Part shown: one piece after another, positions 20,740 through 30,958 of the stretch
Layout of the letters: the number at the start of each line of letters is the position of its first letter
Position numbering within the stretch: position 1 is the first letter of the stretch
Assembly (NCBI RefSeq): GCF_009388985.1
Contig: NZ_CP036422.1
Location: 3,486,501 to 3,550,500 of the forward strand
Direction of reading: 5' to 3'
DNA from: Halioglobus maricola
Lineage (GTDB): Bacteria; Pseudomonadota; Gammaproteobacteria; Pseudomonadales; Halieaceae
DNA: 64,000 bases
Program-made: the position numbers and the translations under genes
Notes under the pieces: model-generated
Seen by the model: the letters and a program-made list of their open reading frames with translations, nothing else
What the model was told of the DNA's origin: nothing
Database searches by the model: none

Positions 20740-20922
20740 TTAGTCCTCAACCCGTACCAGGTAGTTAACTTTGTTGATCATGCCGCGAACGGAAGGAGTA
20801 TCTTCCACTTCAACGGTATGACCAATTCGACGCAGACCGAGGCCGGCAACGCACGCCTTGTGGTTCTTAAGGCGGCCGTTAGCGCTCTTGACCTGGGTAA
20901 CTTTGATCATTGCTTTTGCCAT
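20740..20922 (-). CDS. rpmD: 50S ribosomal protein L30
   Basis: 60-residue large-subunit protein with the core [11 protein letters not shown] and [14 protein letters not shown]. Sits between rpsE and rplO as in other gammaproteobacteria. Confidence 0.97.
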   Translation of the reverse strand: MAKAMIKVTQVKSANGRLKNHKACVAGLGLRRIGHTVEVEDTPSVRGMINKVNYLVRVED

Positions 20923-20940
20923 GACGAATCAACCCAATAC

Positions 20941-21456
20941 TTAGTTCAAAATTTCTTCGACAGACTTGCCGCGCTTGGCAGCAACGTCTTCGGGAGCAGC
21001 CATATCACGCAGACCGTTAAAGGTCGCGCGAACCACGTTCACCGGATTGGTGGAACCGTAGGCTTTGGCCAGTACATTGTGTACACCGGCGATTTCCAAC
21101 ACGGCGCGCATCGCACCACCGGCGATAACGCCAGTACCTTCGGATGCAGGCTGCATGTATACCTTGGAAGCGCCGTGAGTGGCGGTTACAGGGTACTGGA
21201 TAGTGCCGTCGTTCAGCTCTACCTGAATCATGTTGCGACGGGCAGCTTCCATTGCTTTCTGGATGGCGACTGGCACTTCACGCGCCTTGCCACGGCCGAA
21301 GCCAACTTTGCCATTGCCATCGCCTACTACAGTCAGTGCGGTGAAACCGAAGATACGGCCACCTTTAACTACTTTAGCTACGCGGTTGACCTGTACCAGC
21401 TTCTCTTGGAGATCGCCTTCGGTCTGCTGCTGCTTTTTCTGGTCGTTAAAAGCCAT
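20941..21456 (-). CDS. rpsE: 30S ribosomal protein S5
   Basis: Decoding-fidelity protein. 171 residues with [15 protein letters not shown] and [12 protein letters not shown], the RNA-binding core. Normal length and place in the spc operon. Confidence 0.98.
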   Translation of the reverse strand: MAFNDQKKQQQTEGDLQEKLVQVNRVAKVVKGGRIFGFTALTVVGDGNGKVGFGRGKAREVPVAIQKAMEAARRNMIQVELNDGTIQYPVTATHGASKVYMQPASEGTGVIAGGAMRAVLEIAGVHNVLAKAYGSTNPVNVVRATFNGLRDMAAPEDVAAKRGKSVEEILN

Positions 21457-21468
21457 TTACTCGTACCC

Positions 21469-21819
21469 TTAGAATTCCAGTCCACTTTCACGGGCGGCGT
21501 CGGCAAGAGCCTTTACACGACCGTGATACTTGTAACCTGCGCGGTCGAAGGCAACTTTCTCGATGCCTGCGGCCTTGGCGCGCTCTGCAACCAACTTGCC
21601 GACAGCTGCGGCAGCGTCAGTGTTGCTTGTAGCGCCTTTGCGCAGTTGGGCGTCCAGGGTAGAAGCGCTGGCCAGTACCTTGTCACCTTGCGGTGCAATT
21701 ACCTGGGCATAAATATGCCGAGGAGTACGGTGCACGCTCAGGCGGTTAACACCCAGGGTACGCATACGGGCGCGAGCGCGACGTGCGCGACGCAGCCTTG
21801 AATCATTCTTTGCACTCAT
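21469..21819 (-). CDS. rplR: 50S ribosomal protein L18
   Basis: 5S rRNA-binding protein. 116 residues with the basic N-terminus ([12 protein letters not shown]) and the RNA-contact end [20 protein letters not shown]. Confidence 0.98.
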   Translation of the reverse strand: MSAKNDSRLRRARRARARMRTLGVNRLSVHRTPRHIYAQVIAPQGDKVLASASTLDAQLRKGATSNTDAAAAVGKLVAERAKAAGIEKVAFDRAGYKYHGRVKALADAARESGLEF

Positions 21820-21829
21820 CTCAACTTAC

Positions 21830-22354
21830 CTACTTTTTCTTGGCTTCTTTACGACGGACATATTCGTCAGCGTAACGAATACCTTTACCCTTGTAAGGCT
21901 CGGGCGGACGGAAGCTGCGAATTTCGGCAGCTGCCTGGCCTACGGCCTGCTTGTCGATACCCTTGACCACGATCTCGGTCTGGCTGGGAGTTTCCGCGGA
22001 AACGCCCTCGGGCAGTACATAGTCGACAGGGTGGGACAAACCCACGGTCAGGTTGACGGTCTTGCCGGAAGCTTTGGCACGGTAACCAACACCGTTGAGA
22101 ACCAGCTTCTTCTCCCAGCCTTCGCTGACGCCCTTGACCATATTGTTTACCAGTGCGCGAGTTGTACCGGCAATAGCTCGGCGGTTCGCGTCATAGGCTA
22201 CGGTCAAGACGTTGTCATCCTGGTTTACCTGCACGCCATCGGCCAGTGACATGGCCAGCGTACCTTTGCTGCCTTTGACGGAGAGGTCTTGACCATCGAT
22301 CTTGACCTCAACGCCGCTCGGCAGTGATACCGGATTATTTGCGACTCTAGACAT
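21830..22354 (-). CDS. rplF: 50S ribosomal protein L6
   Basis: Binds 23S rRNA near the factor-binding site. 174 residues in two similar domains; the C-terminal [24 protein letters not shown] is the family signature split over its conserved end. Confidence 0.98.
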   Translation of the reverse strand: MSRVANNPVSLPSGVEVKIDGQDLSVKGSKGTLAMSLADGVQVNQDDNVLTVAYDANRRAIAGTTRALVNNMVKGVSEGWEKKLVLNGVGYRAKASGKTVNLTVGLSHPVDYVLPEGVSAETPSQTEIVVKGIDKQAVGQAAAEIRSFRPPEPYKGKGIRYADEYVRRKEAKKK

Positions 22355-22386
22355 TGTGAATGCTCTTTAAATCTAACGTTAAAAAA

Positions 22387-22782
22387 TCAGAATACTGTGC
22401 AAAGCACTTCGCCACCGACACCGGCAGCGCGCGCAGCGCGTTCAGTCATCACACCTTTGGAGGTGGATACGATCGCTACACCCAAACCACCGCGAACGGA
22501 GGGGAAACCATCTTTACCTGCGTAGCTACGCAGACCGGGACGGCTGATACGATCGATTTCTGCGATTACGGGCTTGCCCTGGTAGTACTTCAGCTCAATG
22601 GCCAAACGGGGCTTGCCGGAATCAGTAGTGGCGTTGAAGTCAGCGATGTAGCCTTCTTCCTTCAACACATTGGCAACAGCAGCTTTCAGCTTGGAACCAG
22701 GCATTTCTACACCGGTCTTACCAGCCATCTGTGCGTTGCGAATACGGGTCAGCATATCTGACAGCGGATCTTGCATGCTCAT
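22387..22782 (-). CDS. rpsH: 30S ribosomal protein S8
   Basis: Primary 16S rRNA binder and, in enterics, translational repressor of the spc operon. 131 residues, start [18 protein letters not shown], end containing GVATVST-type core ([13 protein letters not shown]). Confidence 0.98.
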   Translation of the reverse strand: MSMQDPLSDMLTRIRNAQMAGKTGVEMPGSKLKAAVANVLKEEGYIADFNATTDSGKPRLAIELKYYQGKPVIAEIDRISRPGLRSYAGKDGFPSVRGGLGVAIVSTSKGVMTERAARAAGVGGEVLCTVF

Positions 22783-22797
22783 TTCAATATCTCTCCG

Positions 22798-23103
22798 TTA
22801 CCAGCTGGCTTTAACGAGGCCAGGCACATCACCGCGCATAGCTGCTTCACGCAACTTGTTACGGCTCAGGCCAAACTTACGATATACCGCGTGGGGACGG
22901 CCGGTGAGCTGACAGCGACGCTGCTGGCGAACCGGGCTGGCGTCACGGGGCAGCTTCTGCAGGGCGATCTGTGCGTCCCACTTCTCTTCGTCAGAGGCGT
23001 TCACATCAGCGATAATCGCTTTCAGTGAGGCGCGCTTCTGAGCGTATTTAGCTACCAGACGTGCACGCTTGTTCTCACGCGCAATCATAGATTTCTTAGC
23101 CAT
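22798..23103 (-). CDS. rpsN: 30S ribosomal protein S14 (zinc-independent form)
   Basis: 101 residues, start [17 protein letters not shown]. The zinc-binding Cys pairs of the short C+ paralogue are absent, so this is the long C- form normal for gammaproteobacteria. Confidence 0.97.
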   Translation of the reverse strand: MAKKSMIARENKRARLVAKYAQKRASLKAIIADVNASDEEKWDAQIALQKLPRDASPVRQQRRCQLTGRPHAVYRKFGLSRNKLREAAMRGDVPGLVKASW

Positions 23104-23115
23104 GAATAAAGCCTC

Positions 23116-23655
23116 TTAACCTTTCAGGGGGAAGTTGAAAGCACGCAACAGTGCGCGGCCTTCATCGTCCGTACGAGCGGAAGTAGTGATAGTGATATCC
23201 ATGCCGCGCAGGGCATCTACCTTGTCGTAGTCAATTTCAGGGAAGATGATCTGTTCAGTCACACCCATTGCGAAGTTGCCGCGGCCGTCGAAAGACTTGG
23301 GGCTGATGCCACGGAAGTCACGGATACGGGGAATCGCGATGCTGATCAGACGATCCAGGAACTCATACATACGCTCAGAGCGTAGAGTTACCTTACAACC
23401 AATAGGCCAGGCCTCACGCACCTTAAAGCCCGCGATTGATTTACGCGCCTTGGTGACCACTACTTTCTGACCGGAGATTTTCTCCATGTCAGCAACAGCG
23501 GCTTCGAGAACCTTTTTGTCGCCCAGTGCTTCACCAACACCCATGTTCAGGGTGATTTTGGTGATACGGGGAACTTCCATTACGTTATCCAGACCCAGCT
23601 CTTCTTTCAGCTGAGCTGCGATCTCGTTTTTGTACTTGTCTTGCAAAGTTGCCAT
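23116..23655 (-). CDS. rplE: 50S ribosomal protein L5
   Basis: 5S rRNA binder and tRNA contact. 179 residues with [18 protein letters not shown] and the conserved [16 protein letters not shown]. Normal length. Confidence 0.98.
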   Translation of the reverse strand: MATLQDKYKNEIAAQLKEELGLDNVMEVPRITKITLNMGVGEALGDKKVLEAAVADMEKISGQKVVVTKARKSIAGFKVREAWPIGCKVTLRSERMYEFLDRLISIAIPRIRDFRGISPKSFDGRGNFAMGVTEQIIFPEIDYDKVDALRGMDITITTSARTDDEGRALLRAFNFPLKG

Positions 23656-23680
23656 TTCTTTTACCTGTTAACCCTTGCGC

Positions 23681-23992
23681 TTAGCTAATCGCTTCGCCAC
23701 TGGATTTAAAGATACGAATCTTGCTTTCGCCTTCGACTTTGAAGCCCACACGATCGGCCTTGCCGGTAGTGGGGTTAAAGATCGCCACATTAGAAACCTG
23801 AATGGGCGCTTCTTTTTCCACGATACCGCCAGCAACACCCGCTTGGGGGTTGGGCTTGGTGTGCTTCTTCATCATGTTGATACCGGATACGATCAGTTTG
23901 TCGTTATCCAGCACCTTGCGAACCTTGCCGCGCTTACCCTTGTCCTTACCGGCCAGGATAATCACTTCGTCATCGCTTTTGATCTTCAACAT
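23681..23992 (-). CDS. rplX: 50S ribosomal protein L24
   Basis: Assembly-initiator protein with an N-terminal KOW motif ([17 protein letters not shown]). 103 residues, between rplN and rplE. Confidence 0.97.
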   Translation of the reverse strand: MLKIKSDDEVIILAGKDKGKRGKVRKVLDNDKLIVSGINMMKKHTKPNPQAGVAGGIVEKEAPIQVSNVAIFNPTTGKADRVGFKVEGESKIRIFKSSGEAIS

Positions 23993-24013
23993 TTCTCTAT
24001 CCTCTCCTCGGCC

Positions 24014-24382
24014 TTAAATAACTTCAGGGGCCAGGGAAATAATCTTCATGAACTTTTCGCCACGCAGTTCGCGAGTTACCGGCCCGAAGATACGGGTGCC
24101 GATAGGCGCGTCCTGGTTGTTCAGCAGAACTGCAGCATTGTCGTCAAACTTGATCAGGGAACCGTCGCCTCGGCGAACACCCTTCTTTGTCCGAACCACA
24201 ACAGCAGTCATCACCTGGCCTTTCTTAACCTTGCCGCGGGGAATAGCTTCCTTAACGGTCACCTTAATCAGGTCACCTACACGCGCGTAGCGACGCTTGG
24301 AACCGCCCAGCACCTTGATGCACATCACACGACGTGCGCCACTGTTATCTGCGACTTCCAAATACGACTGTGTCTGAATCAT
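24014..24382 (-). CDS. rplN: 50S ribosomal protein L14
   Basis: 122 residues, start [19 protein letters not shown] and end [12 protein letters not shown], both nearly invariant in the family. First gene of the spc operon; no distinct promoter is visible in the 55-base gap before it. Confidence 0.98.
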   Translation of the reverse strand: MIQTQSYLEVADNSGARRVMCIKVLGGSKRRYARVGDLIKVTVKEAIPRGKVKKGQVMTAVVVRTKKGVRRGDGSLIKFDDNAAVLLNNQDAPIGTRIFGPVTRELRGEKFMKIISLAPEVI

Positions 24383-24437
24383 CTCTTACTCCAAACTGCG
24401 GTTTATCACCGCAAAATCTCTGTCCTGTGCCCGGTGC

Positions 24438-24704
24438 TTAGACCGCGGCGGCGCTCTCTACTACTTCTACCAGTTTCCAGGTCTTGCTCTTGGAAATCGG
24501 ACGAGACTCGGCAACAGTTACAGTGTCACCCATTCCGCACTGGTTGTTCTCATCGTGCGCATGGATCTTGGAAGAACGAGTAATGTATTTGCCATACACA
24601 GGGTGCTTGACCCGGCGCTCGACCAATACAGTGATCGTCTTATCCATCTTGTTGCTGACAACCCGACCGGTTGCCGTACGTGTACGATTTTCTGCAGCTG
24701 ACAT
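24438..24704 (-). CDS. rpsQ: 30S ribosomal protein S17
   Basis: 88-residue OB-fold protein; [19 protein letters not shown] and YGKYI are typical. Starts 2 bases after rpmC. Confidence 0.97.
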   Translation of the reverse strand: MSAAENRTRTATGRVVSNKMDKTITVLVERRVKHPVYGKYITRSSKIHAHDENNQCGMGDTVTVAESRPISKSKTWKLVEVVESAAAV

Positions 24705-24706
24705 AT

Positions 24707-24901
24707 TTAGTTACCTGCCTTCTGTGTAAGTACAGTCTTAACGCGCGCGATGTCGCGCTGGTTCTGCTTGAGCAAGTGTGTCTGCCCCAGCTGACCAGTA
24801 GACGACTGCATACGCAGCTTGAACTGCTCTTCACGCAACTCAAGCAACTGCTTGTTCAGGTCCTCAGCGGACTTTTCACGCAATTCGCTAGCTTTCATCA
24901 C
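24707..24901 (-). CDS. rpmC: 50S ribosomal protein L29
   Basis: 64-residue helical-hairpin protein ([20 protein letters not shown]). Overlaps the end of rplP by 4 bases (ATGA). Confidence 0.97.
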   Translation of the reverse strand: MMKASELREKSAEDLNKQLLELREEQFKLRMQSSTGQLGQTHLLKQNQRDIARVKTVLTQKAGN

Positions 24902-25311
24902 ATCACCGACCGTTTAACAAATGTTGTGGCAACCGGAATCTTGGCAGCAGCGAGCTCAAACGCTTCACGCGCCAGCTCTTCAGATACGCCCTGTACTTCG
25001 TAAAGTACTTTGCCGGGCTGAACCTGGGCTACCCAGTATTCAACGTTACCTTTACCTTTACCCTGACGTACTTCCAACGGCTTGCCTGTAATAGGCTTGT
25101 CGGGGAAGACACGAATCCAGATTTTACCGCCACGTTTAATGTGACGAGTCATAGCACGACGAGCCGCTTCAATCTGGCGCGCTGTAACGCGGCCGCGACC
25201 TGTCGCTTTCAAACCGTATTCGCCAAAACTCACTTTGCTGCCGCGATGGGCAAGGCCGCGGTTACGACCTTTCTGAGTTTTGCGAAATTTTGTACGCTTT
25301 GGTTGAAGCAT
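24898..25311 (-). CDS. rplP: 50S ribosomal protein L16
   Basis: A-site protein of the large subunit. 137 residues starting [19 protein letters not shown]. The region [15 protein letters not shown] includes the Arg that is hydroxylated in enterics. Confidence 0.98.
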   Translation of the reverse strand: MLQPKRTKFRKTQKGRNRGLAHRGSKVSFGEYGLKATGRGRVTARQIEAARRAMTRHIKRGGKIWIRVFPDKPITGKPLEVRQGKGKGNVEYWVAQVQPGKVLYEVQGVSEELAREAFELAAAKIPVATTFVKRSVM

Positions 25312-25322
25312 CTGCGTAACCC

Positions 25323-25988
25323 TTAATTAGTTGCTGACTTCTTCTCGTTGGCTTCGTCGCCACCGATAACTTCGCCTTTGAAGATCCAAACCTTCACACC
25401 AATGATGCCGTAGGTAGTGGCGGCTTCGTAGGTTGCGTAGTCAATGTCGGCGCGCAGGGTGTGCAGAGGCACACGACCTTCGCGGTACCATTCAGTACGC
25501 GCGATTTCAGCACCGCCCAGACGGCCACCTACCTGGATCTTGATACCTTCGGCGCCCTGGCGCATGGCATTCTGTACGACGCGCTTCATAGCGCGACGGA
25601 ACATAACGCGACGCTCCAGCTGCTGAGCTACGTTCTGAGCTACCAGCTTGGCATCCAGATCCGGCTTGCGGATCTCTTCGATGTTGATGTGCACAGGCAC
25701 ACCCATCTGCTTGGTGAGTTCCTTGCGCAGTGCGTCAACATCTTCACCCTTCTTGCCAATCACGATACCGGGACGAGCAGTGTGGATGGTGATGCGAGCA
25801 GTCTGTGCAGGGCGCTCGATTACAACGCGGCTTACAGATGCGTGATCCAAAGCCTTTTCGATGTATGCGCGCACTTCCAGATCAGTAATTAACTGCTTGG
25901 AGTAGTTTTTGCTGTCGGCGTACCAGATAGAGTTATGGTCTTTAACAATACCCAGGCGGATACCGACGGGATGTACTTTCTGACCCAT
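25323..25988 (-). CDS. rpsC: 30S ribosomal protein S3
   Basis: mRNA-entry protein with helicase role. 221 residues; KH domain ([12 protein letters not shown]) and C-terminal half with [16 protein letters not shown]. Shorter acidic tail than some relatives but normal. Confidence 0.98.
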   Translation of the reverse strand: MGQKVHPVGIRLGIVKDHNSIWYADSKNYSKQLITDLEVRAYIEKALDHASVSRVVIERPAQTARITIHTARPGIVIGKKGEDVDALRKELTKQMGVPVHINIEEIRKPDLDAKLVAQNVAQQLERRVMFRRAMKRVVQNAMRQGAEGIKIQVGGRLGGAEIARTEWYREGRVPLHTLRADIDYATYEAATTYGIIGVKVWIFKGEVIGGDEANEKKSATN

Positions 25989-26000
25989 GTCTTGGTCTCC

Positions 26001-26339
26001 TTAGCCTTCGTCGTCCGCAACTTTCACAGTAATGTGACAGCTACGCTTCAAAATTCGGTCTGCGCGACCCTTCGCACGGGGGCGCAGGCGCTTCATGGTC
26101 ATGCCTTCGTCAACAAAAACAGTAGAGACTTTAAGTTCGTCTACATCTGCGCCTTCGTTGTTCTCGGCATTGGCAATCGCAGAGTCAAGGATCTTCTTGA
26201 CGATGTGAGCTGCCTTCTTGTTGCTGAATTCCAGCAGGTTCAGCGCTTCTTCCACAGGCTTGCCGCGGACCTGGTCAGCGACCAGACGGGCTTTCTGCGC
26301 GGAGATACGCGCGCCTTTCAGTCTTGCTGCAACTTCCAT
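26001..26339 (-). CDS. rplV: 50S ribosomal protein L22
   Basis: Exit-tunnel protein. 112 residues. The tunnel hairpin tip appears as [19 protein letters not shown]. Site of macrolide-resistance changes in other bacteria; no unusual change is obvious. Confidence 0.97.
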   Translation of the reverse strand: MEVAARLKGARISAQKARLVADQVRGKPVEEALNLLEFSNKKAAHIVKKILDSAIANAENNEGADVDELKVSTVFVDEGMTMKRLRPRAKGRADRILKRSCHITVKVADDEG

Positions 26340-26363
26340 TTCCTAAACCTCGTTACGCAGCGC

Positions 26364-26639
26364 TTAGCGCTTCGCCTTCTTGTCTACGATATGGCCTTTG
26401 AAGGTGCGGGTTACTGCGAACTCGCCCAACTTGTGGCCAACCATGTCTTCGTTAATCAGTACAGGTACGTGCTGACGACCGTTGTGAACGGCGATAGTCA
26501 GACCAACCATGTCCGGAGAAACCATTGAACGGCGCGACCAGGTCTTAATCGGACGACGATCGTTGCTTTCAAGCGCGGTTTCTACCTTCTTCATCAGGTG
26601 CAGGTCGATAAAAGGACCTTTTTTAAGTGAACGCGGCAC
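26364..26639 (-). CDS. rpsS: 30S ribosomal protein S19
   Basis: 91 residues, start [18 protein letters not shown]. Head protein that pairs with S13. Between rplB and rplV. Confidence 0.98.
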   Translation of the reverse strand: MPRSLKKGPFIDLHLMKKVETALESNDRRPIKTWSRRSMVSPDMVGLTIAVHNGRQHVPVLINEDMVGHKLGEFAVTRTFKGHIVDKKAKR

Positions 26640-26668
26640 AATCTATTCCTCTAATCTCTAGTCAACCG

Positions 26669-27496
26669 TTACTTCTTACCGCGGCGACGCACGATAAGTT
26701 TGTCGGTACGCTTGTTCTTGCGTGTCTTGTAACCCTTGGTAGGAGTACCCCATGGGCTGACCGGATGACGGCCACCTGAAGTACGGCCTTCACCACCACC
26801 ATGGGGGTGATCAACCGGGTTCATCGCAACACCGCGAACTGTCGGGCGAACACCGCGCCAGCGTGCGGCACCAGCTTTACCCAATTTACGCAGGCTGTGC
26901 TCTGAGTTGGACACTTCACCCAGGGTAGCGCGACAGTCAGCCAGTACCTTACGCATCTCGCCGGAGCGCAGACGCAGGGTGGCGTATTGACCTTCGCGAG
27001 CAACCAGCTGAACCGAAGCACCAGCGGAGCGAGCTATCTGAGCGCCTTTACCAGGCTTCAACTCAATCGCGTGCACAACAGAACCCACTGGGATGTTGCG
27101 CAGCGGCAGGCAGTTGCCTGTCTTGATCGGTGCAGCGGAACCGGACTGCAGAACGTCACCGGCTTTCACGCCCTTGGGGGCAATGATGTAGCGACGCTCA
27201 CCGTCGGCGAACAACATCAGCGCAATGTGCGCAGTGCGGTTCGGATCGTATTCCAGACGCTCAACCTTGGCGGGAATACCGTCCTTGGTGCGTTTGAAAT
27301 CGATAACACGGTAGTGCTGCTTGTGACCACCGCCAACGTGACGTGTGGTGATACGACCGTTGTTGTTGCGGCCACCGTTGCGGCTCTGCTTTTCCAGCAA
27401 AGGCTTATGCGGTGCACCTTTGTGCAGATCCTCACTGACAACGCGGACGACGTGACGACGACCGGGTGAAGTGGGCTTACTCTTCATTACTGCCAT
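26669..27496 (-). CDS. rplB: 50S ribosomal protein L2
   Basis: Core protein of the peptidyl-transferase region. 275 residues. The catalytic-centre segment [17 protein letters not shown] includes the essential His. Confidence 0.98.
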   Translation of the reverse strand: MAVMKSKPTSPGRRHVVRVVSEDLHKGAPHKPLLEKQSRNGGRNNNGRITTRHVGGGHKQHYRVIDFKRTKDGIPAKVERLEYDPNRTAHIALMLFADGERRYIIAPKGVKAGDVLQSGSAAPIKTGNCLPLRNIPVGSVVHAIELKPGKGAQIARSAGASVQLVAREGQYATLRLRSGEMRKVLADCRATLGEVSNSEHSLRKLGKAGAARWRGVRPTVRGVAMNPVDHPHGGGEGRTSGGRHPVSPWGTPTKGYKTRKNKRTDKLIVRRRGKK

Positions 27497-27510
27497 GGTG
27501 ATCCGACTCC

Positions 27511-27807
27511 TTACTCAACAGTCGCAAAGTCGATGTCTTGACCCTGCTCCAGTCGTACATATGCTTTCTTCCAGGTCGGCTTCGCGCTGGCACCGAAACG
27601 GTTGCGCTTTACCTTGCCCTTCACCTTGAGGGTGCAGACATTGTCGACCTTGACCTTAAACAGCTGCTCGACAGATTTCTTGATCTCTGCCTTGGTTGCG
27701 TCAACGGCAACCTTGAAAACAAACTGGTTGTTCTCATCAGCCACGATGGCGGCCTTTTCGGAAACGTGCGGGCCTACCAACACTTGGAATACGCGCTCCT
27801 GGTTCAT
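27511..27807 (-). CDS. rplW: 50S ribosomal protein L23
   Basis: Exit-tunnel docking site for trigger factor and SRP. 98 residues with GPHVSEKAA and [19 protein letters not shown]. Overlaps rplD by 4 bases. Confidence 0.97.
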   Translation of the reverse strand: MNQERVFQVLVGPHVSEKAAIVADENNQFVFKVAVDATKAEIKKSVEQLFKVKVDNVCTLKVKGKVKRNRFGASAKPTWKKAYVRLEQGQDIDFATVE

Positions 27808-28421
27808 CCCAGCATCTCCTCAAACTTCTTCACTGCATCAACAGTGACAATCACTTTGTCGTGAGCGATCAGGCTGACAGGATCGACACCATCTACATCA
27901 CGTACATCAACCTTGTGCAGGTTGCGAGACGCCAGGTAGAGGTTCTCACCTACTTCAGTGGAAACGATCAAAGCGCTCTCCACACCGAATTCGCCCAGCT
28001 GCTGAACCAGCAACTTGGTTTTGGGCTGTTCCAGATCCAGGCTCTCTACCACTACCAGACGATCCTGGCGCGCGAGCTCAGACATAATGGTGCGCAGCCC
28101 TGCGCGATACATCTTGCGATTCACTTTCTGGCCGTGATCCTGCGGCTGGGCCGCGAAGGTCACACCACCGGAACGCCAGATGGGAGAACGGATAGTTCCC
28201 GCACGAGCGCGACCGGTGCCTTTCTGGCGCCAGGGCTTCTTGCCACCGCCAGAAACCGCAGCGCGGTTCTTCTGGGCACGAGTGCCCTGGCGAGCGCCTG
28301 CCAAAAAGGCAGTAACAACCTGGTGAACCAGGTCTTCGTTGTACTCTTTAGCGAAGGCAACATCAGAAACAGACACTTTGCCTGCTTCTACATTACCCGG
28401 CTTAACTACATTCAGTTCCAC
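27804..28421 (-). CDS. rplD: 50S ribosomal protein L4
   Basis: Exit-tunnel protein and, in enterics, autoregulator of the S10 operon. 205 residues; the tunnel loop [18 protein letters not shown] is intact. Confidence 0.98.
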   Translation of the reverse strand: MELNVVKPGNVEAGKVSVSDVAFAKEYNEDLVHQVVTAFLAGARQGTRAQKNRAAVSGGGKKPWRQKGTGRARAGTIRSPIWRSGGVTFAAQPQDHGQKVNRKMYRAGLRTIMSELARQDRLVVVESLDLEQPKTKLLVQQLGEFGVESALIVSTEVGENLYLASRNLHKVDVRDVDGVDPVSLIAHDKVIVTVDAVKKFEEMLG

Positions 28422-28439
28422 GTTAGAGACCCCCTAACC

Positions 28440-29075
28440 TTATGCCTTGATGGTGGGGCGTACGACGACGTCACCACCGGGAGCACCTGGTACGGCACCC
28501 TTAATGAGCAGCAAATTGCGCTCGGCATCAACACGGACGATTTCCAGACCCTGGGTAGTTACCTGTTCGGCACCCATGTGGCCCGCCATCTTCTTGCCCT
28601 TGAATACACGACCAGGTGTTTGACACTGACCGATAGAACCAGGGGCACGGTGTGAAATAGAGTTACCATGCGTGGCGTCCTGCATGGCAAAGTTCCAGCG
28701 CTTAACACCGCCCTGAAAACCTTTACCCTTGGACTTACCAGTAACATCCACAATCTGGCCAGCTTCAAAACGCTCGACAGTCAGCTCGGAGCCAACTTCA
28801 GGCGCTTCGTCTGCTGTTTCCAGACGGAATTCCGACAGGCTAACGCCTGCTTCGACACCCGCTTTCGCGAAATGTCCCGCTTCGGATTTACTCACTTTAG
28901 AGGCCTTGCGGTTTCCCGCAGTGACCTGAATTGCTCGATAACCATCGGTCTCGAGCTCTTTGATTTGAGTAACGCGGTTTGGAGAAACCTCCACTACGGT
29001 TACTGGAACGGATGCGCCGTCTTCGGTAAAGACACGAGTCATACCGGACTTACGGCCGACTAAGCCAATAGCCAT
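28440..29075 (-). CDS. rplC: 50S ribosomal protein L3
   Basis: 211 residues, start [16 protein letters not shown]. The long loop near the peptidyl-transferase centre ([20 protein letters not shown]) carries the Gln normally methylated by PrmB. Confidence 0.98.
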   Translation of the reverse strand: MAIGLVGRKSGMTRVFTEDGASVPVTVVEVSPNRVTQIKELETDGYRAIQVTAGNRKASKVSKSEAGHFAKAGVEAGVSLSEFRLETADEAPEVGSELTVERFEAGQIVDVTGKSKGKGFQGGVKRWNFAMQDATHGNSISHRAPGSIGQCQTPGRVFKGKKMAGHMGAEQVTTQGLEIVRVDAERNLLLIKGAVPGAPGGDVVVRPTIKA

Positions 29076-29205
29076 TTTGCTAACCTCTCAGTGTACGGGG
29101 CTACTTACCCTCTATGGCTGCCCAACCGCTCAAAAGAGTAGCTGGGCATTACACACCCGGGTCACTTAATAAGTAATCCCGAGCAGGTCTTGCTACGAAT
29201 TGTCG

Positions 29206-29517
29206 TTAGCCAAGACTGATCTGTACTTCTACACCTGCTGCCAGGTCCAGTTTCATCAGGGCGTCTACAGTCTTCTCTGTAGGCTCCACGATGTCTAACA
29301 GACGCTTGTGCGTACGAATTTCGTACTGGTCACGTGCGTCCTTGTTTACGTGCGGGGAAACCAGCACTGTGTACTTCTCCTTCCTGGTAGGAAGGGGAAT
29401 GGGGCCTTTAACCTGTGCACCAGTACGGCGCGCAGTTTCCACAATTTCCTGAGTCGACATGTCGATCAGCTTGTGGTCAAAAGCCTTGAGACGGATACGA
29501 ATACGTTGATTCTGCAC
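29206..29517 (-). CDS. rpsJ: 30S ribosomal protein S10
   Basis: Also known as NusE in antitermination. The GTG at 29517 gives a 103-residue protein beginning with Met before [14 protein letters not shown], exactly the family start. An in-frame TTG at 29532 would add five residues not seen in homologues. First gene of the S10 operon, followed by a 130-base gap before rplC. Confidence 0.97.
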   Translation of the reverse strand: MQNQRIRIRLKAFDHKLIDMSTQEIVETARRTGAQVKGPIPLPTRKEKYTVLVSPHVNKDARDQYEIRTHKRLLDIVEPTEKTVDALMKLDLAAGVEVQISLG

Positions 29518-29538
29518 CTGACCTAACTCCAATCAAAT

Positions 29539-29565
29539 AAAAAACCAGAGGCCCGCAAAGGGACC
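29539..29565 (-). terminator. Attenuator-like hairpin in the S10 leader
   Basis: On the minus strand GGTCC-loop-GGGCC pairs over five positions (one G-U) and is followed by a T6 run 22 bases before the rpsJ start. This layout resembles an L4-responsive attenuator, but the stem is short. Confidence 0.4.
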
Positions 29566-29731
29566 CCCCGAAAAAGGAAGCCGAATTCTAAGGATCAGCC
29601 GGGGTACTGTCAAGGCGGGTTTGGAATTAATTTAGCAGAGACGCCAGAACGGTGATTTTTACCACTTTGATGGCTCAGGTGGCACTGAGGGCAGGGCCAA
29701 AATGTAACCACTTTCCACCCAAACCGGGCGC

Positions 29732-29760
29732 ATTATACCGACTGGTTATATAAAGACCAA
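29732..29760 (-). promoter_or_regulatory. Promoter of the S10 ribosomal operon
   Basis: TTGGTC (29760-29755) and a perfect TATAAT (29737-29732) on the minus strand, 17 bases apart. The predicted start near 29725 gives a leader of about 205 bases, long enough for L4 control. Confidence 0.8.
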
Positions 29761-29780
29761 CGACTTACGCATACGGAAGG

Positions 29781-29802
29781 AAAATGGACCCCGCAGGGCC
29801 CC
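29781..29802 (-). terminator. Weak terminator after the DksA-like gene
   Basis: On the minus strand GGGCCC-TGCG-GGGTCC forms a six-pair stem followed by ATTTTCCTT, just past the stop of the zinc finger gene. Confidence 0.5.
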
Positions 29803-29806
29803 ACTA

Positions 29807-30124
29807 TCAGGCGTCAGCGCAGCTCACACAGCGCGTTGCCTCGGGGATTGCCTTTAGGCGACCCTCCCCGATGTCGCTACCACAAGACTCACACAGGCCG
29901 TAGGTGCCATCAGCGAGCTTATCCAGAGCAACCTGGATATCGTGCAGGGACAGGCGCGTTTCATTGCCGATGGCGTCGACCACCTCGTCGTTCTCTCGCT
30001 CCTGGGCCTGTTCCGCCGAATCGCCAGAGTGCTCCTGGGTGACATCTGCCTTGATACTGGCCAGACGCTTCTGCATCGCAGCCAGACGCTGCTCCAGTTC
30101 CGTCTTAAGTGCTTCGTAGGCCAT
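29807..30124 (-). CDS. DksA/TraR-type C4 zinc finger protein
   Basis: 105 residues. N-terminal coiled coil (about 1-70), then a C4 zinc finger CESCG...RCVSC (last 30 residues). The family binds the RNA polymerase secondary channel in the stringent response. This copy is shorter than DksA, and I cannot confirm the paired Asp residues at the coiled-coil tip, so it is a paralogue and not dksA itself. The ATG at 30124 begins 2 bases after the stop of the upstream gene, suggesting coupled translation. Confidence 0.82.
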   Translation of the reverse strand: MAYEALKTELEQRLAAMQKRLASIKADVTQEHSGDSAEQAQERENDEVVDAIGNETRLSLHDIQVALDKLADGTYGLCESCGSDIGEGRLKAIPEATRCVSCADA

Positions 30125-30126
30125 GC

Positions 30127-30366
30127 TCAAGCTGCCGTAAGCATCCGGTAGAGCTCGTCCTTCAGGTGCAGGCGGCGTACCTTCGCTTCCTCTTCGGTGC
30201 GCGTCGCGACCGGCGTCACCTCGTCTTCCATCTTCTCGATGTTGGTCGTGAGCTCATGGTATTCATCAAACAAACGGCGAAAATGCGCATCGTTCATCTT
30301 TAATTCGTGAATACGATCGTGAAGATCGGGGAATTCGTGGTGTAAATCGTGGTGCTCTACGGACAT
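30127..30366 (-). CDS. DUF465 (YdcH-like) protein
   Basis: 79-residue, highly charged helical-hairpin protein (FPDLHDRIHELKMNDAHF then LHLKDEL). This is the YdcH/DUF465 pattern. Function is unknown in the family. Forms a two-gene unit with the DksA-like gene downstream. Confidence 0.8.
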   Translation of the reverse strand: MSVEHHDLHHEFPDLHDRIHELKMNDAHFRRLFDEYHELTTNIEKMEDEVTPVATRTEEEAKVRRLHLKDELYRMLTAA

Positions 30367-30532
30367 ACATGCTCCTCAAAAAAAGCGAATGGGGTTTACT
30401 GACTAGCCTACCGTCTTACGGGCACACAGCCATGATCCAGATCAGTATAGACAACGCACTGACCAGGCAGCCCCTTGACGGCGATAGCTGCAGCCAACAC
30501 CATGGCTGGGCATTCATCACAGGAGAAGGACG

Positions 30533-30931
30533 TTGAACCGACAGGAAGGCACGCACTCTGTATTCATGGGCTACCTGCTGTGGATCTTCGGATTTATCGG
30601 CGCCCACCGCTTCTATTACGGCAAGCAGATCTCAGGCGCAATCTGGTTCTTCACCCTGGGCCTGTTCTTTATTGGCTGGATTATCGACCTGCTACTGATT
30701 CCCGGAATGTCGCGGGAAGCCGACCGCCGCTTCGTGCCCGGCCCGGTCGACTACGACCTCAGCTGGATTCTGCTCACCTTCCTTGGCTGGCTGGGCATAC
30801 ACCGCATGTATATGGGCAAGTGGTTCACCGGCATCCTCTATATGTTTACTGCCGGTTTGCTAGGCCTGGGCATTCTGTGGGACTTCCTGACCCTTAACGA
30901 ACAGCTCTCGGACGTCAACGAAGACTACTGA
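30533..30931 (+). CDS. TM2-domain membrane protein
   Basis: 132 residues with two TM2 repeats: GYLLWIFGFIGAHRFYYGK and a second one GWLGIHRMYMGKWFTG. Four hydrophobic segments are likely. The start is a TTG with an AGGAGAAGG site upstream. Function unknown. It converges with lon across a 27-base gap that contains a C9 run. Confidence 0.78.
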   Translation: MNRQEGTHSVFMGYLLWIFGFIGAHRFYYGKQISGAIWFFTLGLFFIGWIIDLLLIPGMSREADRRFVPGPVDYDLSWILLTFLGWLGIHRMYMGKWFTGILYMFTAGLLGLGILWDFLTLNEQLSDVNEDY

Positions 30932-30958
30932 CCAGCCAAGGCGCCGCCCCCCCCCGAC

